DNA from: Cytophaga sp. FL35
Lineage (GTDB): Bacteria; Bacteroidota; Bacteroidia; Flavobacteriales; Flavobacteriaceae
Length of the DNA stretch: 64,000 nt
Direction of reading: 5' to 3'
Assembly (NCBI RefSeq): GCF_014349235.1
Contig: NZ_JACSOH010000007.1
Span: 62,001-126,000 of the forward strand
In this document: piece by piece, positions 1 to 8,522 of the stretch
Layout: every line of letters starts with the position of its first letter
Position numbering within the stretch: the first letter of the stretch is position 1
Translations under genes and position numbers: made by a program
The notes under the pieces: model-generated
Database searches by the model: none
What the model saw: the letters and a program-made list of their open reading frames with translations, nothing else
Told to the model about the DNA's origin: nothing

Positions 1-143
1 CAAAACCGATTACCTTCACGTTTTCCCGTAAAGATAATCGGCTTATAGGTTTAACATCCTTGTTTACTTCAGACTTCGGCATTCATATAAAGGATGAACG
101 GGAAGAAAATGAAGTGGATGTAACCATTGTTCTCAATTTCTAG
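1..143 (+). CDS. C-terminal fragment, possibly YceI-like
   Basis: An open frame runs from the window edge (phase starting at base 3) to a TAG at 141-143, giving about 46 residues ending in IVLNF. The segment SDFGIHIKDEREENEVDV resembles the C-terminal strand pattern of YceI-like periplasmic lipid-binding proteins, where a DFGI motif is followed by an acidic turn and a final DEV-type strand. The call rests on that short similarity only; the rest of the gene lies outside the window. Its stop overlaps the stop of the convergent gene at 140-772 by 3 bases. Confidence 0.4.
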   Translation, partial: KPITFTFSRKDNRLIGLTSLFTSDFGIHIKDEREENEVDVTIVLNF

Positions 144-772
144 GACATCTGCAAAAGTGAACGCATTTCTTGCTCATCCGTACTAACTCCATACAGTTTT
201 TCGTCCACTTCCATCGCATTGGTGGCTCCCAAATCCCCTACATATAGAGGAACGAATCCAATATCGGAAATTAATTGTTCCGTTACCTTCCTACTTTTGG
301 CATCCTGGGCGGCAAAAGGTACCGCCATTGGATTGGCTTCATCAAAGGCCCTGTTCTTTAAATCTTTGTGGTGAATGGTATTGAAAGCCTTTGCGGTAAC
401 GGCCGTATTGAATTTTAAAGCTGTATACTCAGATGCATTACGGTTGTTGTCCCTAACTTCTTGGGCAACCTCTCCATCCCTTTCAGGATAGGGATTGGTA
501 GCATCAATGATCACTTTATTGCCATACTCCCCAGCAAAAACTTCTGCGGTTTCGTTTATGGCCTTAAATGGTGTCGCCAAAAGGTAAACATCCGCATTGG
601 CCTCAAAGGCTTCCGCCACACTTACCGCCTTAGCATTCTTTCCGCTTTCGCGTACCATATCATTCAATTCATTGGGATGTCTGGAACTAAACAGGACTTT
701 ATGACCTGCCTTGGACCAATGTTTGCCCAAGGTTCCTCCAATTTTTCCACTTCCTATAATTCCAATTTTCAT
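140..772 (-). CDS. NADPH-dependent F420 reductase-like oxidoreductase
   Basis: A 210-residue single-domain Rossmann protein. It opens with MKIGIIGSGKIGGTLGKHW, the GxGxxG dinucleotide loop at residues 7-12, followed by SSRHP, the expected region for NADP phosphate recognition. This architecture fits the NADP-dependent F420 reductase/NAD-binding 2 family, whose members in non-methanogens are of uncertain substrate. It is the last gene of a leftward group with a peroxiredoxin-like gene (35 bp upstream), a small secreted protein and a nitroreductase, so a role in redox or reactive-species detoxification is inferred. Substrate and true cofactor partner cannot be told from sequence. Confidence 0.8.
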   Translation of the reverse strand: MKIGIIGSGKIGGTLGKHWSKAGHKVLFSSRHPNELNDMVRESGKNAKAVSVAEAFEANADVYLLATPFKAINETAEVFAGEYGNKVIIDATNPYPERDGEVAQEVRDNNRNASEYTALKFNTAVTAKAFNTIHHKDLKNRAFDEANPMAVPFAAQDAKSRKVTEQLISDIGFVPLYVGDLGATNAMEVDEKLYGVSTDEQEMRSLLQMS

Positions 773-807
773 TTTGTTCTCTCTTTTAAGATTAATTAAT
801 TTCTGTC

Positions 808-1344
808 TTACGCCATTTCAGTTTTCAAAGCTACTTCAGCCTCGCCCCTTGCCGGGTAATCATTTTTGGTGACGTAGTCAATCATGTTAAGAATATCATC
901 AAAACCCGGTCTCGCAAAAGGCATGGTTTGTATAGACGCGGCATAAAGGGTGTTATCCGGTTTTACAAAGAAAAGCCCCGGCTCGGTAAATTGATCCGGT
1001 TCTTTGTCACTAATTCCGTTGGAAACGTACAGTCCCCACTCCCTTGCCTGACTGATTGTAAGTCCGTAGGCCAATGGCAACTCTGGAATATCCCACTTTT
1101 CGGCTGTTTTTTTCGCTAGCTCTTCGGTATTGCTACTAATAGCCACCACATTAACGCCGCGTTCGCTGAACTCGTCCAACCTGCCGGCCAATTCTTCAAG
1201 CTGCTTCTTACAAACAGGGCAATGAATTCCCCTGTAAAAGACCATCATCGTAAAGCTTTCGCTTTCTTGGGCCTGTAAGCTCCAACGTGTTCCATTGATC
1301 AAATTCAGTTCTATTTGAGGTACTTCTTTTCTTGGTAATAACAT
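808..1344 (-). CDS. peroxiredoxin-like AhpC/TSA family protein
   Basis: 178 residues with a thioredoxin fold. The motif GIHCPVCKKQLEEL at about residues 39-52 has the Cys-x-x-Cys arrangement (CPVC) found in the 'peroxiredoxin-like' AhpC/TSA branch rather than the TxxC of classical peroxiredoxins. The central segment VNVVAISSNTEE is the usual strand after the active-site helix. No signal peptide is seen, so it is likely cytosolic. It probably reduces peroxides or disulfides with a thiol donor. It sits between a small secreted protein and an NADP oxidoreductase in a leftward redox operon, spaced only 17 bp from the gene upstream. Confidence 0.85.
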   Translation of the reverse strand: MLLPRKEVPQIELNLINGTRWSLQAQESESFTMMVFYRGIHCPVCKKQLEELAGRLDEFSERGVNVVAISSNTEELAKKTAEKWDIPELPLAYGLTISQAREWGLYVSNGISDKEPDQFTEPGLFFVKPDNTLYAASIQTMPFARPGFDDILNMIDYVTKNDYPARGEAEVALKTEMA

Positions 1345-1361
1345 ATGTTTTAATTTTTATT

Positions 1362-1754
1362 TTAGTGATTTAAGGTATCTACAACCACCGCTATGGGTTG
1401 AATTTCATTTCGTACCTTTCTATATCTTCTTAATTGCGGTTTTGTAAGGATGTTCGACATTTCTGCACGTTGTTGACGGGCCAGTTCTGATAATAATGCC
1501 ATTTTATCCTCCATGGTCATATTCGCTTTTTGAATTTTGTTCTCCCTTATGAGAAACTCCTCTAGCTTTTGCTGAAATTGCAAAATTTGCTTACCGTCCA
1601 TAACCAATTCAGGTTGGTACGCTTGCGTGAGCGTCTTTGCCCATGTTTCGCTGCTTTTGTTCCCCTCCTGAAAATAGGTGTCCTGACCACGTAAACTAGT
1701 AACCAGTCCGAAACCGGATATCATCAATGCCCAAAATGTTGAATTCCTTTTCAT
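1362..1754 (-). CDS. small secreted protein of unknown function (paralogue of 20802-21236)
   Basis: 130 residues with an N-terminal hydrophobic segment (about residues 7-23) ending near RGQ, consistent with a Sec signal peptide. The mature part is helical and charged and carries YQPELVMDGKQILQFQQKLEEFL followed by a REN/KIQKA turn and ..RRYRKVRNEIQPI. The same pattern recurs in the protein at 20802-21236 (YQPYLVMGTDQALDFQQTL and IKPSIQPL), so the two are paralogues. No known domain is recognised. It lies 3 bp downstream of the nitroreductase gene and upstream of the peroxiredoxin-like gene, so it is probably co-transcribed with redox enzymes; its function is unknown. Confidence 0.75.
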   Translation of the reverse strand: MKRNSTFWALMISGFGLVTSLRGQDTYFQEGNKSSETWAKTLTQAYQPELVMDGKQILQFQQKLEEFLIRENKIQKANMTMEDKMALLSELARQQRAEMSNILTKPQLRRYRKVRNEIQPIAVVVDTLNH

Positions 1755-1757
1755 CTT

Positions 1758-2369
1758 TTATTCTTTTGCGTTCCAATTATTCTCAAAGGCAAAATCATTC
1801 TGTGGAATCCGTTCCCGCTCACTCTGTTCCTGTTCTTGAAGGTCTTCCGGAAGTTTTTCCTGCTCTCCCCCAAAATATCCAATGGCGACGGCCGTAGAAA
1901 AATGATAGCCTTCAGGTACGTCAAATACTTCTTGCGCTTTTTTCCAGTCAAAGCCAGCCATATGGTGCATCGCTATTCCTTTATACTGTGCCTGTACGGT
2001 CATATTTCCCATGGCGAGACCCAAATCGTGGAGGGCATGAAAGTTGTCTTTACCGTCCGGCGTCTTCTCCTTGTAGGCAGTCAACATGAGTACGGGTGCA
2101 TTGTCTGCCCAACTCTGATTGAATTCATCTAGGCAATCGTAAATCTTATCGTAGCCCTCTTCGCCCTTAAAGCCATAAATAAACCTCCATGGTTGCCAAT
2201 TGTTGCAACTTGCTGCCCACCTAGCGGCTTCAAACAATTGTTTCATATCCTGTTTTCCTATGGGTTCTTCAGAAAATACCCTAGGACTATATCGTTGCTT
2301 TAATAGCGCATAGATTTCATGCTCATGATTGGCAATTTTATCCAATGCTATCTGTTCATATTCTGTCAT
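1758..2369 (-). CDS. nitroreductase family protein (FMN-dependent)
   Basis: 203 residues typical in length for the NfsA/NfnB superfamily. RYSPRVFSEEPI (about residues 26-37) is the family's FMN phosphate-binding RxSxRxF-type motif, AARWAASCNNWQPWRF is the second conserved flavin-binding segment, and AIGYFGGE near residue 162-169 is the C-terminal flavin contact. It likely forms an FMN homodimer that reduces nitro compounds or quinones with NAD(P)H. It is the first gene of the leftward 4-gene redox group; 176 bp separate it from the divergent TerC gene, which leaves room for promoters on both sides. Confidence 0.9.
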   Translation of the reverse strand: MTEYEQIALDKIANHEHEIYALLKQRYSPRVFSEEPIGKQDMKQLFEAARWAASCNNWQPWRFIYGFKGEEGYDKIYDCLDEFNQSWADNAPVLMLTAYKEKTPDGKDNFHALHDLGLAMGNMTVQAQYKGIAMHHMAGFDWKKAQEVFDVPEGYHFSTAVAIGYFGGEQEKLPEDLQEQEQSERERIPQNDFAFENNWNAKE

Positions 2370-2545
2370 AGCTAAATTTGTTTTAAATAATTATGTTCAA
2401 TATAGCTCTGAATGAACAGGTCGCTTAACGCTACACATTCATTTTTTGATGTTAAAGCATTCCTACTTTTTGCGTCTATCTAGAATCTATTTGCATCAAC
2501 TTAAATATGGATTTTAATTAACTTCGCGGCTTAAAATTCAAGTGT

Positions 2546-3511
2546 ATGTGGGTATGGATTTTGTTTATTGCATTGGTCATGGTCTTTTTGGCATTGGACC
2601 TTGGTGTCTTTAATAAGAACGACCATGTAATCAAGAGTAAGGAAGCCGGAATATGGACGGCCGTGTGGGTTTCGGTCGCTCTTGGTTTTAGCGGGGTCAT
2701 TTATTGGCTCTTTTCAAGCGGAATGGTAGAAAACCCTACAAACCTTACCCCCAATAATGCTGTTTTAAAGTATGTAACGGGTTACCTCATAGAATTATCC
2801 CTTAGTATTGACAACGTTTTTGTCATTGCTGTCATTTTTACCTCTTTTAACATACCGCCTTTATATCAACACAGAGTATTGTTTTGGGGTATTCTAGGAG
2901 CCATTATTTTTAGGGGACTAATGATTGTCTTTGGAGTGGCCTTGATATCAAAATTCGAATGGATTATCTATGTATTTGGGGTCTTTTTACTTTATACCGC
3001 CTATAAGATGCTCAAATCCGATGATAGCGAATTTGACCCAAAAAAATCATGGATTTTTAGGCAGGTTAAAAAGGTATTTCCTGTTACGCATCAAATTCAA
3101 GGACACGATTTTTTTGTAAAAAGAATGGGCGTGCGGGCGGCAACCCCACTTTTTATGGCTCTTATTGTAATTGAGCTGACCGATGTTCTTTTTGCCTTGG
3201 ATAGTATTCCGGCAATTTTGGCCATTACGGCCGACCCATTTATCGTTTTCAGTTCCAATATCTTGGCAATTTTAGGTCTGCGTTCCATGTATTTCCTTAT
3301 CTCGAGAATGCTGGAGAAATTCAGGTACATCAACTATAGTTTGGTAGTTATACTTGCCTTTGTAGGGCTTAAGATGTTATTCTCCCACAACATTGAGTTA
3401 CCGGAATGGGTTTCCCTTACCGTTATCACCGTTTCTTTGTTAGCGGGAATAATCGCTTCCTTGGTCATTCCTCAAAAAGAGGATGAGGAAGTAATTTCAA
3501 CAGAAGAGTAA
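2546..3511 (+). CDS. TerC/Alx family integral membrane protein
   Basis: 321 residues with about eight or nine hydrophobic helices. The family signatures are present: LSLSIDNVFVIAVIF with the conserved Asp in the second/third helix (around residue 88) and ELTDVLFALDSIPAILA (around residue 212) with the second conserved acidic pair. TerC/Alx proteins are linked to manganese export and metallation of secreted enzymes in other bacteria; extending that to this organism is inference. It is a single gene: divergent from the nitroreductase operon and convergent with the small membrane protein at 3516-3947, with only 4 bp between the stops. Confidence 0.92.
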   Translation: MWVWILFIALVMVFLALDLGVFNKNDHVIKSKEAGIWTAVWVSVALGFSGVIYWLFSSGMVENPTNLTPNNAVLKYVTGYLIELSLSIDNVFVIAVIFTSFNIPPLYQHRVLFWGILGAIIFRGLMIVFGVALISKFEWIIYVFGVFLLYTAYKMLKSDDSEFDPKKSWIFRQVKKVFPVTHQIQGHDFFVKRMGVRAATPLFMALIVIELTDVLFALDSIPAILAITADPFIVFSSNILAILGLRSMYFLISRMLEKFRYINYSLVVILAFVGLKMLFSHNIELPEWVSLTVITVSLLAGIIASLVIPQKEDEEVISTEE

Positions 3512-3515
3512 GCTT

Positions 3516-3947
3516 TTAAGCAACCTTTTTAAATAGAGCCTGATAAATTTTAGCAACTGCCCAATTTCCTGCAGGAAAATACAAAGCGAAGAAAAGCGCC
3601 ATTCCCAAGGAAAAATTTCGGATACCAAAAAACTGGTCCAATAAGTTATTGGGATAGGCATACGAGGTTTGCAAGCCATAACCTGCAAACTCCAAAAGTC
3701 CCATAGCTATAAGTCCGTACGCATACTGCATATGGAAGGGTAAACCTCTCAATAAGAGCGAAATTGGCACCATATATAAAAGATAACAGGTTATGACTTG
3801 CCACCAATAGGTGAATTGGGCAATCTCTACCGTGGCACCAAACCAGTTCATGGTGAGTCCCCACAAAAAATATAGCACACAATAAATTATAAGAAGTCGA
3901 GGATCTACTTGCAATTTGGCTTTTGCCCAGTGTAAAAATTCCTTCAT
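3516..3947 (-). CDS. small four-helix membrane protein ending the type III PKS operon
   Basis: 143 residues, with four predicted membrane helices (about 18-36, 48-67, 73-92 and 113-132). I do not recognise a family. The start codon is 3 bp after the stop of the ACP gene, so it is almost certainly the last cistron of the operon 3516-9649. Context suggests a job in handling or anchoring a lipophilic polyketide product, such as an export or membrane-tethering factor, but nothing in the sequence itself proves this. No catalytic motif was found. Confidence 0.75.
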   Translation of the reverse strand: MKEFLHWAKAKLQVDPRLLIIYCVLYFLWGLTMNWFGATVEIAQFTYWWQVITCYLLYMVPISLLLRGLPFHMQYAYGLIAMGLLEFAGYGLQTSYAYPNNLLDQFFGIRNFSLGMALFFALYFPAGNWAVAKIYQALFKKVA

Positions 3948-3950
3948 GGA

Positions 3951-4199
3951 TCAGGCCAATTTGGTATTGATTATCTGAATAGCATCTTCTACGGTCTGCA
4001 TTTTTTCCATGTCTTCGTTTTCTAGCATAATATCAAATTCGTCCTCAACATCGAGAACTATATCTACTAAGTTGGCGGAATTAATATTCAGGTCGTTTAT
4101 AAAGTGACTGTTCAATTCAATATCGTTAACCGAAACGTCTTCAGGTAGATAGGTTTTTATGATTTTTATTAATTTATCGTATTTAGTATGTTCATCCAT
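3951..4199 (-). CDS. acyl carrier protein, dedicated to type III PKS operon
   Basis: 82 residues, acidic, with the four-helix ACP pattern. The phosphopantetheine attachment site is INSANLVDIVL, where Ser41 stands in for the usual DSL motif (here N-S-A). It presumably carries the growing acyl chain between the ketosynthase, dehydratase and enoyl reductase encoded immediately upstream, then hands it to the type III PKS as starter. It is 12 bp downstream of the ketosynthase gene. This is not the housekeeping acpP, which in this phylum normally sits beside fabF with a DSL motif. A phosphopantetheinyl transferase is not in the window. Confidence 0.9.
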   Translation of the reverse strand: MDEHTKYDKLIKIIKTYLPEDVSVNDIELNSHFINDLNINSANLVDIVLDVEDEFDIMLENEDMEKMQTVEDAIQIINTKLA

Positions 4200-4211
4200 T
4201 TACCAGTAATT

Positions 4212-5480
4212 TTAACACGTTCTAAAAATAGCACAAGCATTTACATCGCCAAAGCCGAAGCTTGCTTTTGCTAAAACTTGAAAATCCGTGTTCATTGATT
4301 TATGTGGTACACAGTCACTAGAAATGATTTTAACTATTTCCGGATGCAAATCTTCACAATTGAGATTTCCGAAAACCATTTGCTCCTTTAATTGCAAAAT
4401 ACAAGCTACCAGCTCAATACTTCCGGCTGCGGAAAGGCAATGGCCAAAATGCCCTTTAAACGAATTGATCCGAGGAAAATCACCCCCTTTTCGCTTGAGG
4501 GCCCTACTCCAATTTTCAATTTCCAAAGCATCCTTGGAGGTCGCCGTTAAATGTCCATTGACGATATCTACCTCTGAGGCCTGTACCTTACTATTTTCCA
4601 ATGCCGACAGAATGCACCGCTGTACCGATTCACTATTAGGAGCGGTCATGGTACCTCCACCTCTTTGACCTCCACTATTGATATTACCGCCTAAAACTTC
4701 CGCATAAATGTTTGCTCCCCTTGCCTTGGCACTATCCAAGGATTCCAAAACCAAGGCACCTGCCCCGCTTCCAGGAACAAACCCTTGCGCCGAAGCACTC
4801 ATAGGCCTGCTGGCACTTTCCGGCCGGTCATTAAAGTTTCTCGGAAGAATACGCATGGCATCAAAGCCGCCCCAGACGTAAGGTCCGCTATCACTGCAGC
4901 TCCCAACTAACATTCGTTCCGCTTGTCCGTTTTTAATCCGATCAAAACCCATCAATAAAGACTCCGTACCCGTAGTACATGCCGAAGAATTGGTAGTTAC
5001 TTGATTACCGCACCCAATTTTACCCCCCAAGTAGGCACTCACACCGCTGGCCATGGTCTGAATAACCGTGGTGCTTCCCAAACGACGAACGTTACCTTCA
5101 TCCACTAGGTTCATGGCTTCATTGAACTTGTCGACCCCTAGGGTGCCGGAACCGAAAACAATACCGCTATGCCAATCCGGATCATCTTCTGCTGCTAGCG
5201 GTAACGCGGCGTCCTTCCAAGCATCCAAACCGGCCATTACACCATATATGATTCCTGTGGCCTTGAGACCTCGTTGTTCCAAGGATGTAAAATGAGAACG
5301 AAGTTGTTCTTGAGAAATTTGCGGAGCCCCCGCTACCTGACATCCAAAATTTAGTTCTTCCAGTTCAGCAAAATGCCTAATCCCACTTACACCCATTTGC
5401 ATGGATCGGTAAAAAGATTTTAGTCCCACTCCATTAGGAGCGCATACTCCCAGACCCGTAACCACCACTCTACTACCCAT
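4212..5480 (-). CDS. beta-ketoacyl-ACP synthase (FabF-like)
   Basis: 422 residues, full length for a KAS II/FabF-type condensing enzyme. The nucleophile is Cys168 in NSSACTTGTES, the two catalytic histidines are His310 in VNGHLTATSKDALE and His347 in KGHFGHCLSAAGSIE, so Cys-His-His is intact. The first His motif is unusual: HLTAT replaces the standard HGTxT. It should condense malonyl-ACP with acyl-ACP to elongate a fatty acyl chain. The start overlaps the end of the FabZ-like gene by 8 bases, indicating translational coupling. Divergence from standard FabF suggests a specialised chain length or substrate. Confidence 0.9.
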   Translation of the reverse strand: MGSRVVVTGLGVCAPNGVGLKSFYRSMQMGVSGIRHFAELEELNFGCQVAGAPQISQEQLRSHFTSLEQRGLKATGIIYGVMAGLDAWKDAALPLAAEDDPDWHSGIVFGSGTLGVDKFNEAMNLVDEGNVRRLGSTTVIQTMASGVSAYLGGKIGCGNQVTTNSSACTTGTESLLMGFDRIKNGQAERMLVGSCSDSGPYVWGGFDAMRILPRNFNDRPESASRPMSASAQGFVPGSGAGALVLESLDSAKARGANIYAEVLGGNINSGGQRGGGTMTAPNSESVQRCILSALENSKVQASEVDIVNGHLTATSKDALEIENWSRALKRKGGDFPRINSFKGHFGHCLSAAGSIELVACILQLKEQMVFGNLNCEDLHPEIVKIISSDCVPHKSMNTDFQVLAKASFGFGDVNACAIFRTC

Positions 5481-5928
5481 TAGAATCTACTTTAAGCATT
5501 CCTGCAATTTGTCCACGACAAACTATTTGATTATCAGAATTATACATTTTAACTTCGCACTTCAATTTATGAAATCGAAAATAGCGTTTTCGCGATACCA
5601 CTTTTACTTTCTCTCCAGGTAAAACAGGTGTTAAAAACTCCATTTCACTACTGCTCATACCAATTTTAAAGGAGGATTTACTCTCTAACTCCTGTTCTTT
5701 GCCCAGCAAAAATAACCCCAAGGAAACTACACCAATCTGTGCGCAACATTCCGTAAGAATGACCCCCGGGGTCACTGGATAGTTTTTAAAATGCCCTTGG
5801 TAAAAAAAAGAATCCTCTGGAAATGTATATTCACCTTCCACTCCTTCCTCACTCACATGTATCAGTTTATCCACGAATAAGAAGGGCTTGGAATATGGAA
5901 GTTGCTTAATTAGATGCTGCCAGTTCAT
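5473..5928 (-). CDS. FabZ-like 3-hydroxyacyl-ACP dehydratase
   Basis: 151 residues with a single hotdog fold. LPYSKPFLFVDKL (residues 10-22) is the FabZ entry motif, FFYQGHFKNYPVTPGV carries the catalytic His46, and LTECCAQ supplies the catalytic Glu60, so both active-site residues of FabZ are kept. It would dehydrate 3-hydroxyacyl-ACP made after condensation and keto reduction. No ketoreductase is encoded in the operon, so that step is probably done by the housekeeping FabG. The gene lies 10 bp after the enoyl reductase gene and overlaps the ketosynthase start by 8 bases. Confidence 0.9.
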   Translation of the reverse strand: MNWQHLIKQLPYSKPFLFVDKLIHVSEEGVEGEYTFPEDSFFYQGHFKNYPVTPGVILTECCAQIGVVSLGLFLLGKEQELESKSSFKIGMSSSEMEFLTPVLPGEKVKVVSRKRYFRFHKLKCEVKMYNSDNQIVCRGQIAGMLKVDSNG

Positions 5929-5938
5929 AGAGGAGAAT

Positions 5939-6730
5939 TTATCGTAGACTTTCGCCCCCGTCCACCTTGATTACAGTGCCCGTTATCCATTGGGCCTCCG
6001 GGGTAGTTAAAAGATATACCACATTGGCCACATCCTCAGGGGAAGTTAGCCGACCATGGGGATTTCTTTGCAGCGCATTTTCCTTAATACGTTCATGGCC
6101 AGGTATCATTTTAAAGGATTTGGTTTCGGTAGCACCTGCCTGAATACAGTTCACCTTTAATCCTAAAGCAGCAAACTCCAACGCCATATTTCTTGTTAAA
6201 GACTCCAAGGTGGCCTTTGCCGCCGAAACGGCCGCATAGCCTTTCCACGCCCTTGTATTTCCTTCGCTGGTAAAGGAGATGATTCGCGCATCGCTTGAAA
6301 ATAAATCTTCCTTAATCAAATCCTTTGTCCAATCATACAAACTAAGCGCCATGGCATTAAGGGTTATATGGAAATCTACATTCTCCAGTTCTTTTTCAGT
6401 TTGGGAGTTCATCGGTTTTAAATTTCCTTTGGCAATGCTATGAACCAATACTTTTAATTTTTCTTGGGCCCCTAATTTTGTTTTGATTTCCTTCAAAACC
6501 TGTTGACGTTTATTCGTTTTTACCAGATCCATATTGTACGAAACCAAATCCACGCCACTTGAAGTAATTTCTTGGAAATTAGATTTAACCTCTTCTAAAT
6601 CAACTCTCCTATCTCTATGAATAATAAAAATGGAATATCCGTTCGCGGCCAGTTTTTTTGCCGTAGCCAAGCCCAATCCACTACTACCACCTAGAATAAG
6701 TGCCCATTGTTTTTTTGTTAGGTTCTCCAT
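5939..6730 (-). CDS. FabL-like enoyl-ACP reductase (SDR)
   Basis: 263 residues. GGSSGLG at 14-20 is the nucleotide loop. The catalytic pair is Tyr165 and Lys172 in GYAAVSAAKATL, a Y-x6-K spacing that marks enoyl-ACP reductases (FabI/FabL) and differs from the Y-x3-K of ketoreductases. KVLVHSIAKG resembles the FabI LVHSIA segment, while the C-terminal part (TETKSFKMIPGHERI, NPHGRLTSPED) is closer to FabL. It should reduce the trans-2-enoyl-ACP to complete each elongation round. It follows the type III PKS by 14 bp. A generic SDR annotation would miss the enoyl reductase signature. Confidence 0.82.
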   Translation of the reverse strand: MENLTKKQWALILGGSSGLGLATAKKLAANGYSIFIIHRDRRVDLEEVKSNFQEITSSGVDLVSYNMDLVKTNKRQQVLKEIKTKLGAQEKLKVLVHSIAKGNLKPMNSQTEKELENVDFHITLNAMALSLYDWTKDLIKEDLFSSDARIISFTSEGNTRAWKGYAAVSAAKATLESLTRNMALEFAALGLKVNCIQAGATETKSFKMIPGHERIKENALQRNPHGRLTSPEDVANVVYLLTTPEAQWITGTVIKVDGGESLR

Positions 6731-6744
6731 GATTTATGTGGCAT

Positions 6745-7800
6745 TTACCATTCCAACAATATTCTTTGCCCCGAGAATCCCGGACCAAAACTCAGCATGA
6801 ACCCTTGCTCCCCTTGTTTCAAATTGCGCTGCATAAAACGCTCCAATACGTAAAGCACCGTGGCACTACTCATATTACCAAATTGCCGTAAAACCTCTTT
6901 CGTATCGTCCACATTTTTGTCCATTTCACCAAATAGTTGTTCTACGGTCTGCACTATTTTCTTTCCTCCCGGATGAAAAATAAAGTGATTTACTTTTTTG
7001 ATATCAGACCCGAATTTCTCCAAAAACGGATGGATGATTTTTGGAAAGTGTTCTTGGATAACATTGGGCACTTCAATATCCAATACCATTTTTAATCCGC
7101 CATTGGTGAGATCAAAGCCCATCATTTGAGTGGCGTTTTCAAAATGGTACATTTCAGCCCCCAGAATTTTGGGCCCGGAGGCTTTTTCTTCCGAGGACAA
7201 CAAAACACATGCCGCCCCATCCCCAAAAATAGCGGCACTTACCATATTGGCCATAGAAAAATCATTCAGCTGAAAAGTTGCCGTCGGACTTTCTACCGCT
7301 ACCACTGCAACACGTTTTCCAGGGTTTGATTTAAGAAAGTTATAGGCATATATCATACCCGACACCCCTGCCGCGCAACCCATTTCCGTGACCGGAAGGC
7401 GCACCACATCTTGGCGAAGCCCCAACGCTTCAATTAGAAAGGCATCCAAAGAAGGAATCATAATCCCCGTACAGCTAACGGTAATGATATAATCCAAGGA
7501 AGAAGCCTCCCATTCTTGTTGAAGCAAGGCTTTTCTAAGTACCTTTTCACCCAGCTTTTTGCTTTCCCGCACGTAAATTGCATTCTTTTCTTCAAAAGAA
7601 GTGGCAGTAAACACTTCGTCGGGACTCATGATACTATAACGGGTATCTACCGCTGCACCCTCAAAAATTTTAATCACTTTTCGCCTAAACCGTTCTTCTT
7701 GACCTTGAAGCCAGGATTCGACTAGGGGAATAATATCTTTTGTATTTCGGCTATACTCCGGAAGCTCCTTTGAAACCCCGGAAACCCTTACTTCGTTCAT
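6745..7800 (-). CDS. type III polyketide synthase
   Basis: 351 residues using the ATG at 7800; a longer reading from 7836 is less likely because this ATG overlaps the methyltransferase stop as ATGA. The thiolase-fold catalytic triad is visible: Cys142 in VTEMGCAAGVSG, His276 in NHFIFHPGGKK and Asn309 in RQFGNMSSATV. The C-terminal SFGPGFSGQRILLEW matches the family's GFGPG loop. Such enzymes extend an acyl starter with malonyl-CoA and cyclise the chain to resorcinols, pyrones or related rings. With an ACP-based fatty acid set beside it, a long-chain acyl starter is inferred. The closest functional analogies are the Streptomyces Srs and Azotobacter Ars systems; the product here is unknown. Confidence 0.93.
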   Translation of the reverse strand: MNEVRVSGVSKELPEYSRNTKDIIPLVESWLQGQEERFRRKVIKIFEGAAVDTRYSIMSPDEVFTATSFEEKNAIYVRESKKLGEKVLRKALLQQEWEASSLDYIITVSCTGIMIPSLDAFLIEALGLRQDVVRLPVTEMGCAAGVSGMIYAYNFLKSNPGKRVAVVAVESPTATFQLNDFSMANMVSAAIFGDGAACVLLSSEEKASGPKILGAEMYHFENATQMMGFDLTNGGLKMVLDIEVPNVIQEHFPKIIHPFLEKFGSDIKKVNHFIFHPGGKKIVQTVEQLFGEMDKNVDDTKEVLRQFGNMSSATVLYVLERFMQRNLKQGEQGFMLSFGPGFSGQRILLEW

Positions 7801-8522
7801 AAATCGTATACGTTTCTTTTTGGCCTTATGACCCAAATATATCTAAAGGCCCATTGCCAGCTAATGGTATGATTTGCCTCGGGCAGCGATTCCGCAAGTT
7901 TTAATAAATCCTTTTTTACAAAACCTCTTCTAATGGATACCTTACCATCATGCTTGGCCATCTTCGTCTTCATAAAAATAGTACTAAACCAGCCAAAAAG
8001 CACATATGCAAACCTACTTCTTTCCAAATCATTGATGATTATCGCTATACGCGACAATTCTTGGAGCTTGTTCAAGAAATGTTTGTGAAGCTCATCTTCT
8101 ATATGATGAAGCGTTAGGGTGCACAAAACTATATCCACCGGCATATTTTTAATATCCCAATCGTTAACGTTCAGGTTTAAATAGGTTATCTCCGGATAAG
8201 AACGGGATTTCTCACGGGCTATATCCAAGCTAATTGGATTTAAATCAACCCCATAGCATTTAAGTTGAATACCACTGTCCCTAGCCCATTTTACCACATG
8301 TCGTAGCATTTCCCCATCACCACAACCCACATCTAAAATCGTATATGATTCTTTCTTATTTCTTTTAAAGATAGTATCTAACACCTGTAACGTTGACTTA
8401 AATCCCCCGAGTAGACGATTTACCAAGTTGATATCAGAAAAAGTAGCCTCCAACTCTTTTTTGGGCACATCGGGAGCATCCATCAATTCCAATCCTTGAT
8501 ATCTAGTAGGATACTCAAACAT
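7797..8522 (-). CDS. class I SAM-dependent methyltransferase
   Basis: 241 residues. Motif I is YTILDVGCGDGEML (about 71-84), followed by the acidic end of strand 2 (CYGVDLNPIS) and DIVLCTLTLHHIEDE, which is the post-III region with the LHH signature of small-molecule methyltransferases. It lies between the flavoprotein and the type III PKS, overlapping both: its ATG shares one base with the flavoprotein stop (TAATG) and its TGA overlaps the PKS ATG (ATGA). In Streptomyces Srs clusters a methyltransferase modifies the alkylresorcinol product, so ring O- or C-methylation is the most likely role. Confidence 0.9.
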   Translation of the reverse strand: MFEYPTRYQGLELMDAPDVPKKELEATFSDINLVNRLLGGFKSTLQVLDTIFKRNKKESYTILDVGCGDGEMLRHVVKWARDSGIQLKCYGVDLNPISLDIAREKSRSYPEITYLNLNVNDWDIKNMPVDIVLCTLTLHHIEDELHKHFLNKLQELSRIAIIINDLERSRFAYVLFGWFSTIFMKTKMAKHDGKVSIRRGFVKKDLLKLAESLPEANHTISWQWAFRYIWVIRPKRNVYDL

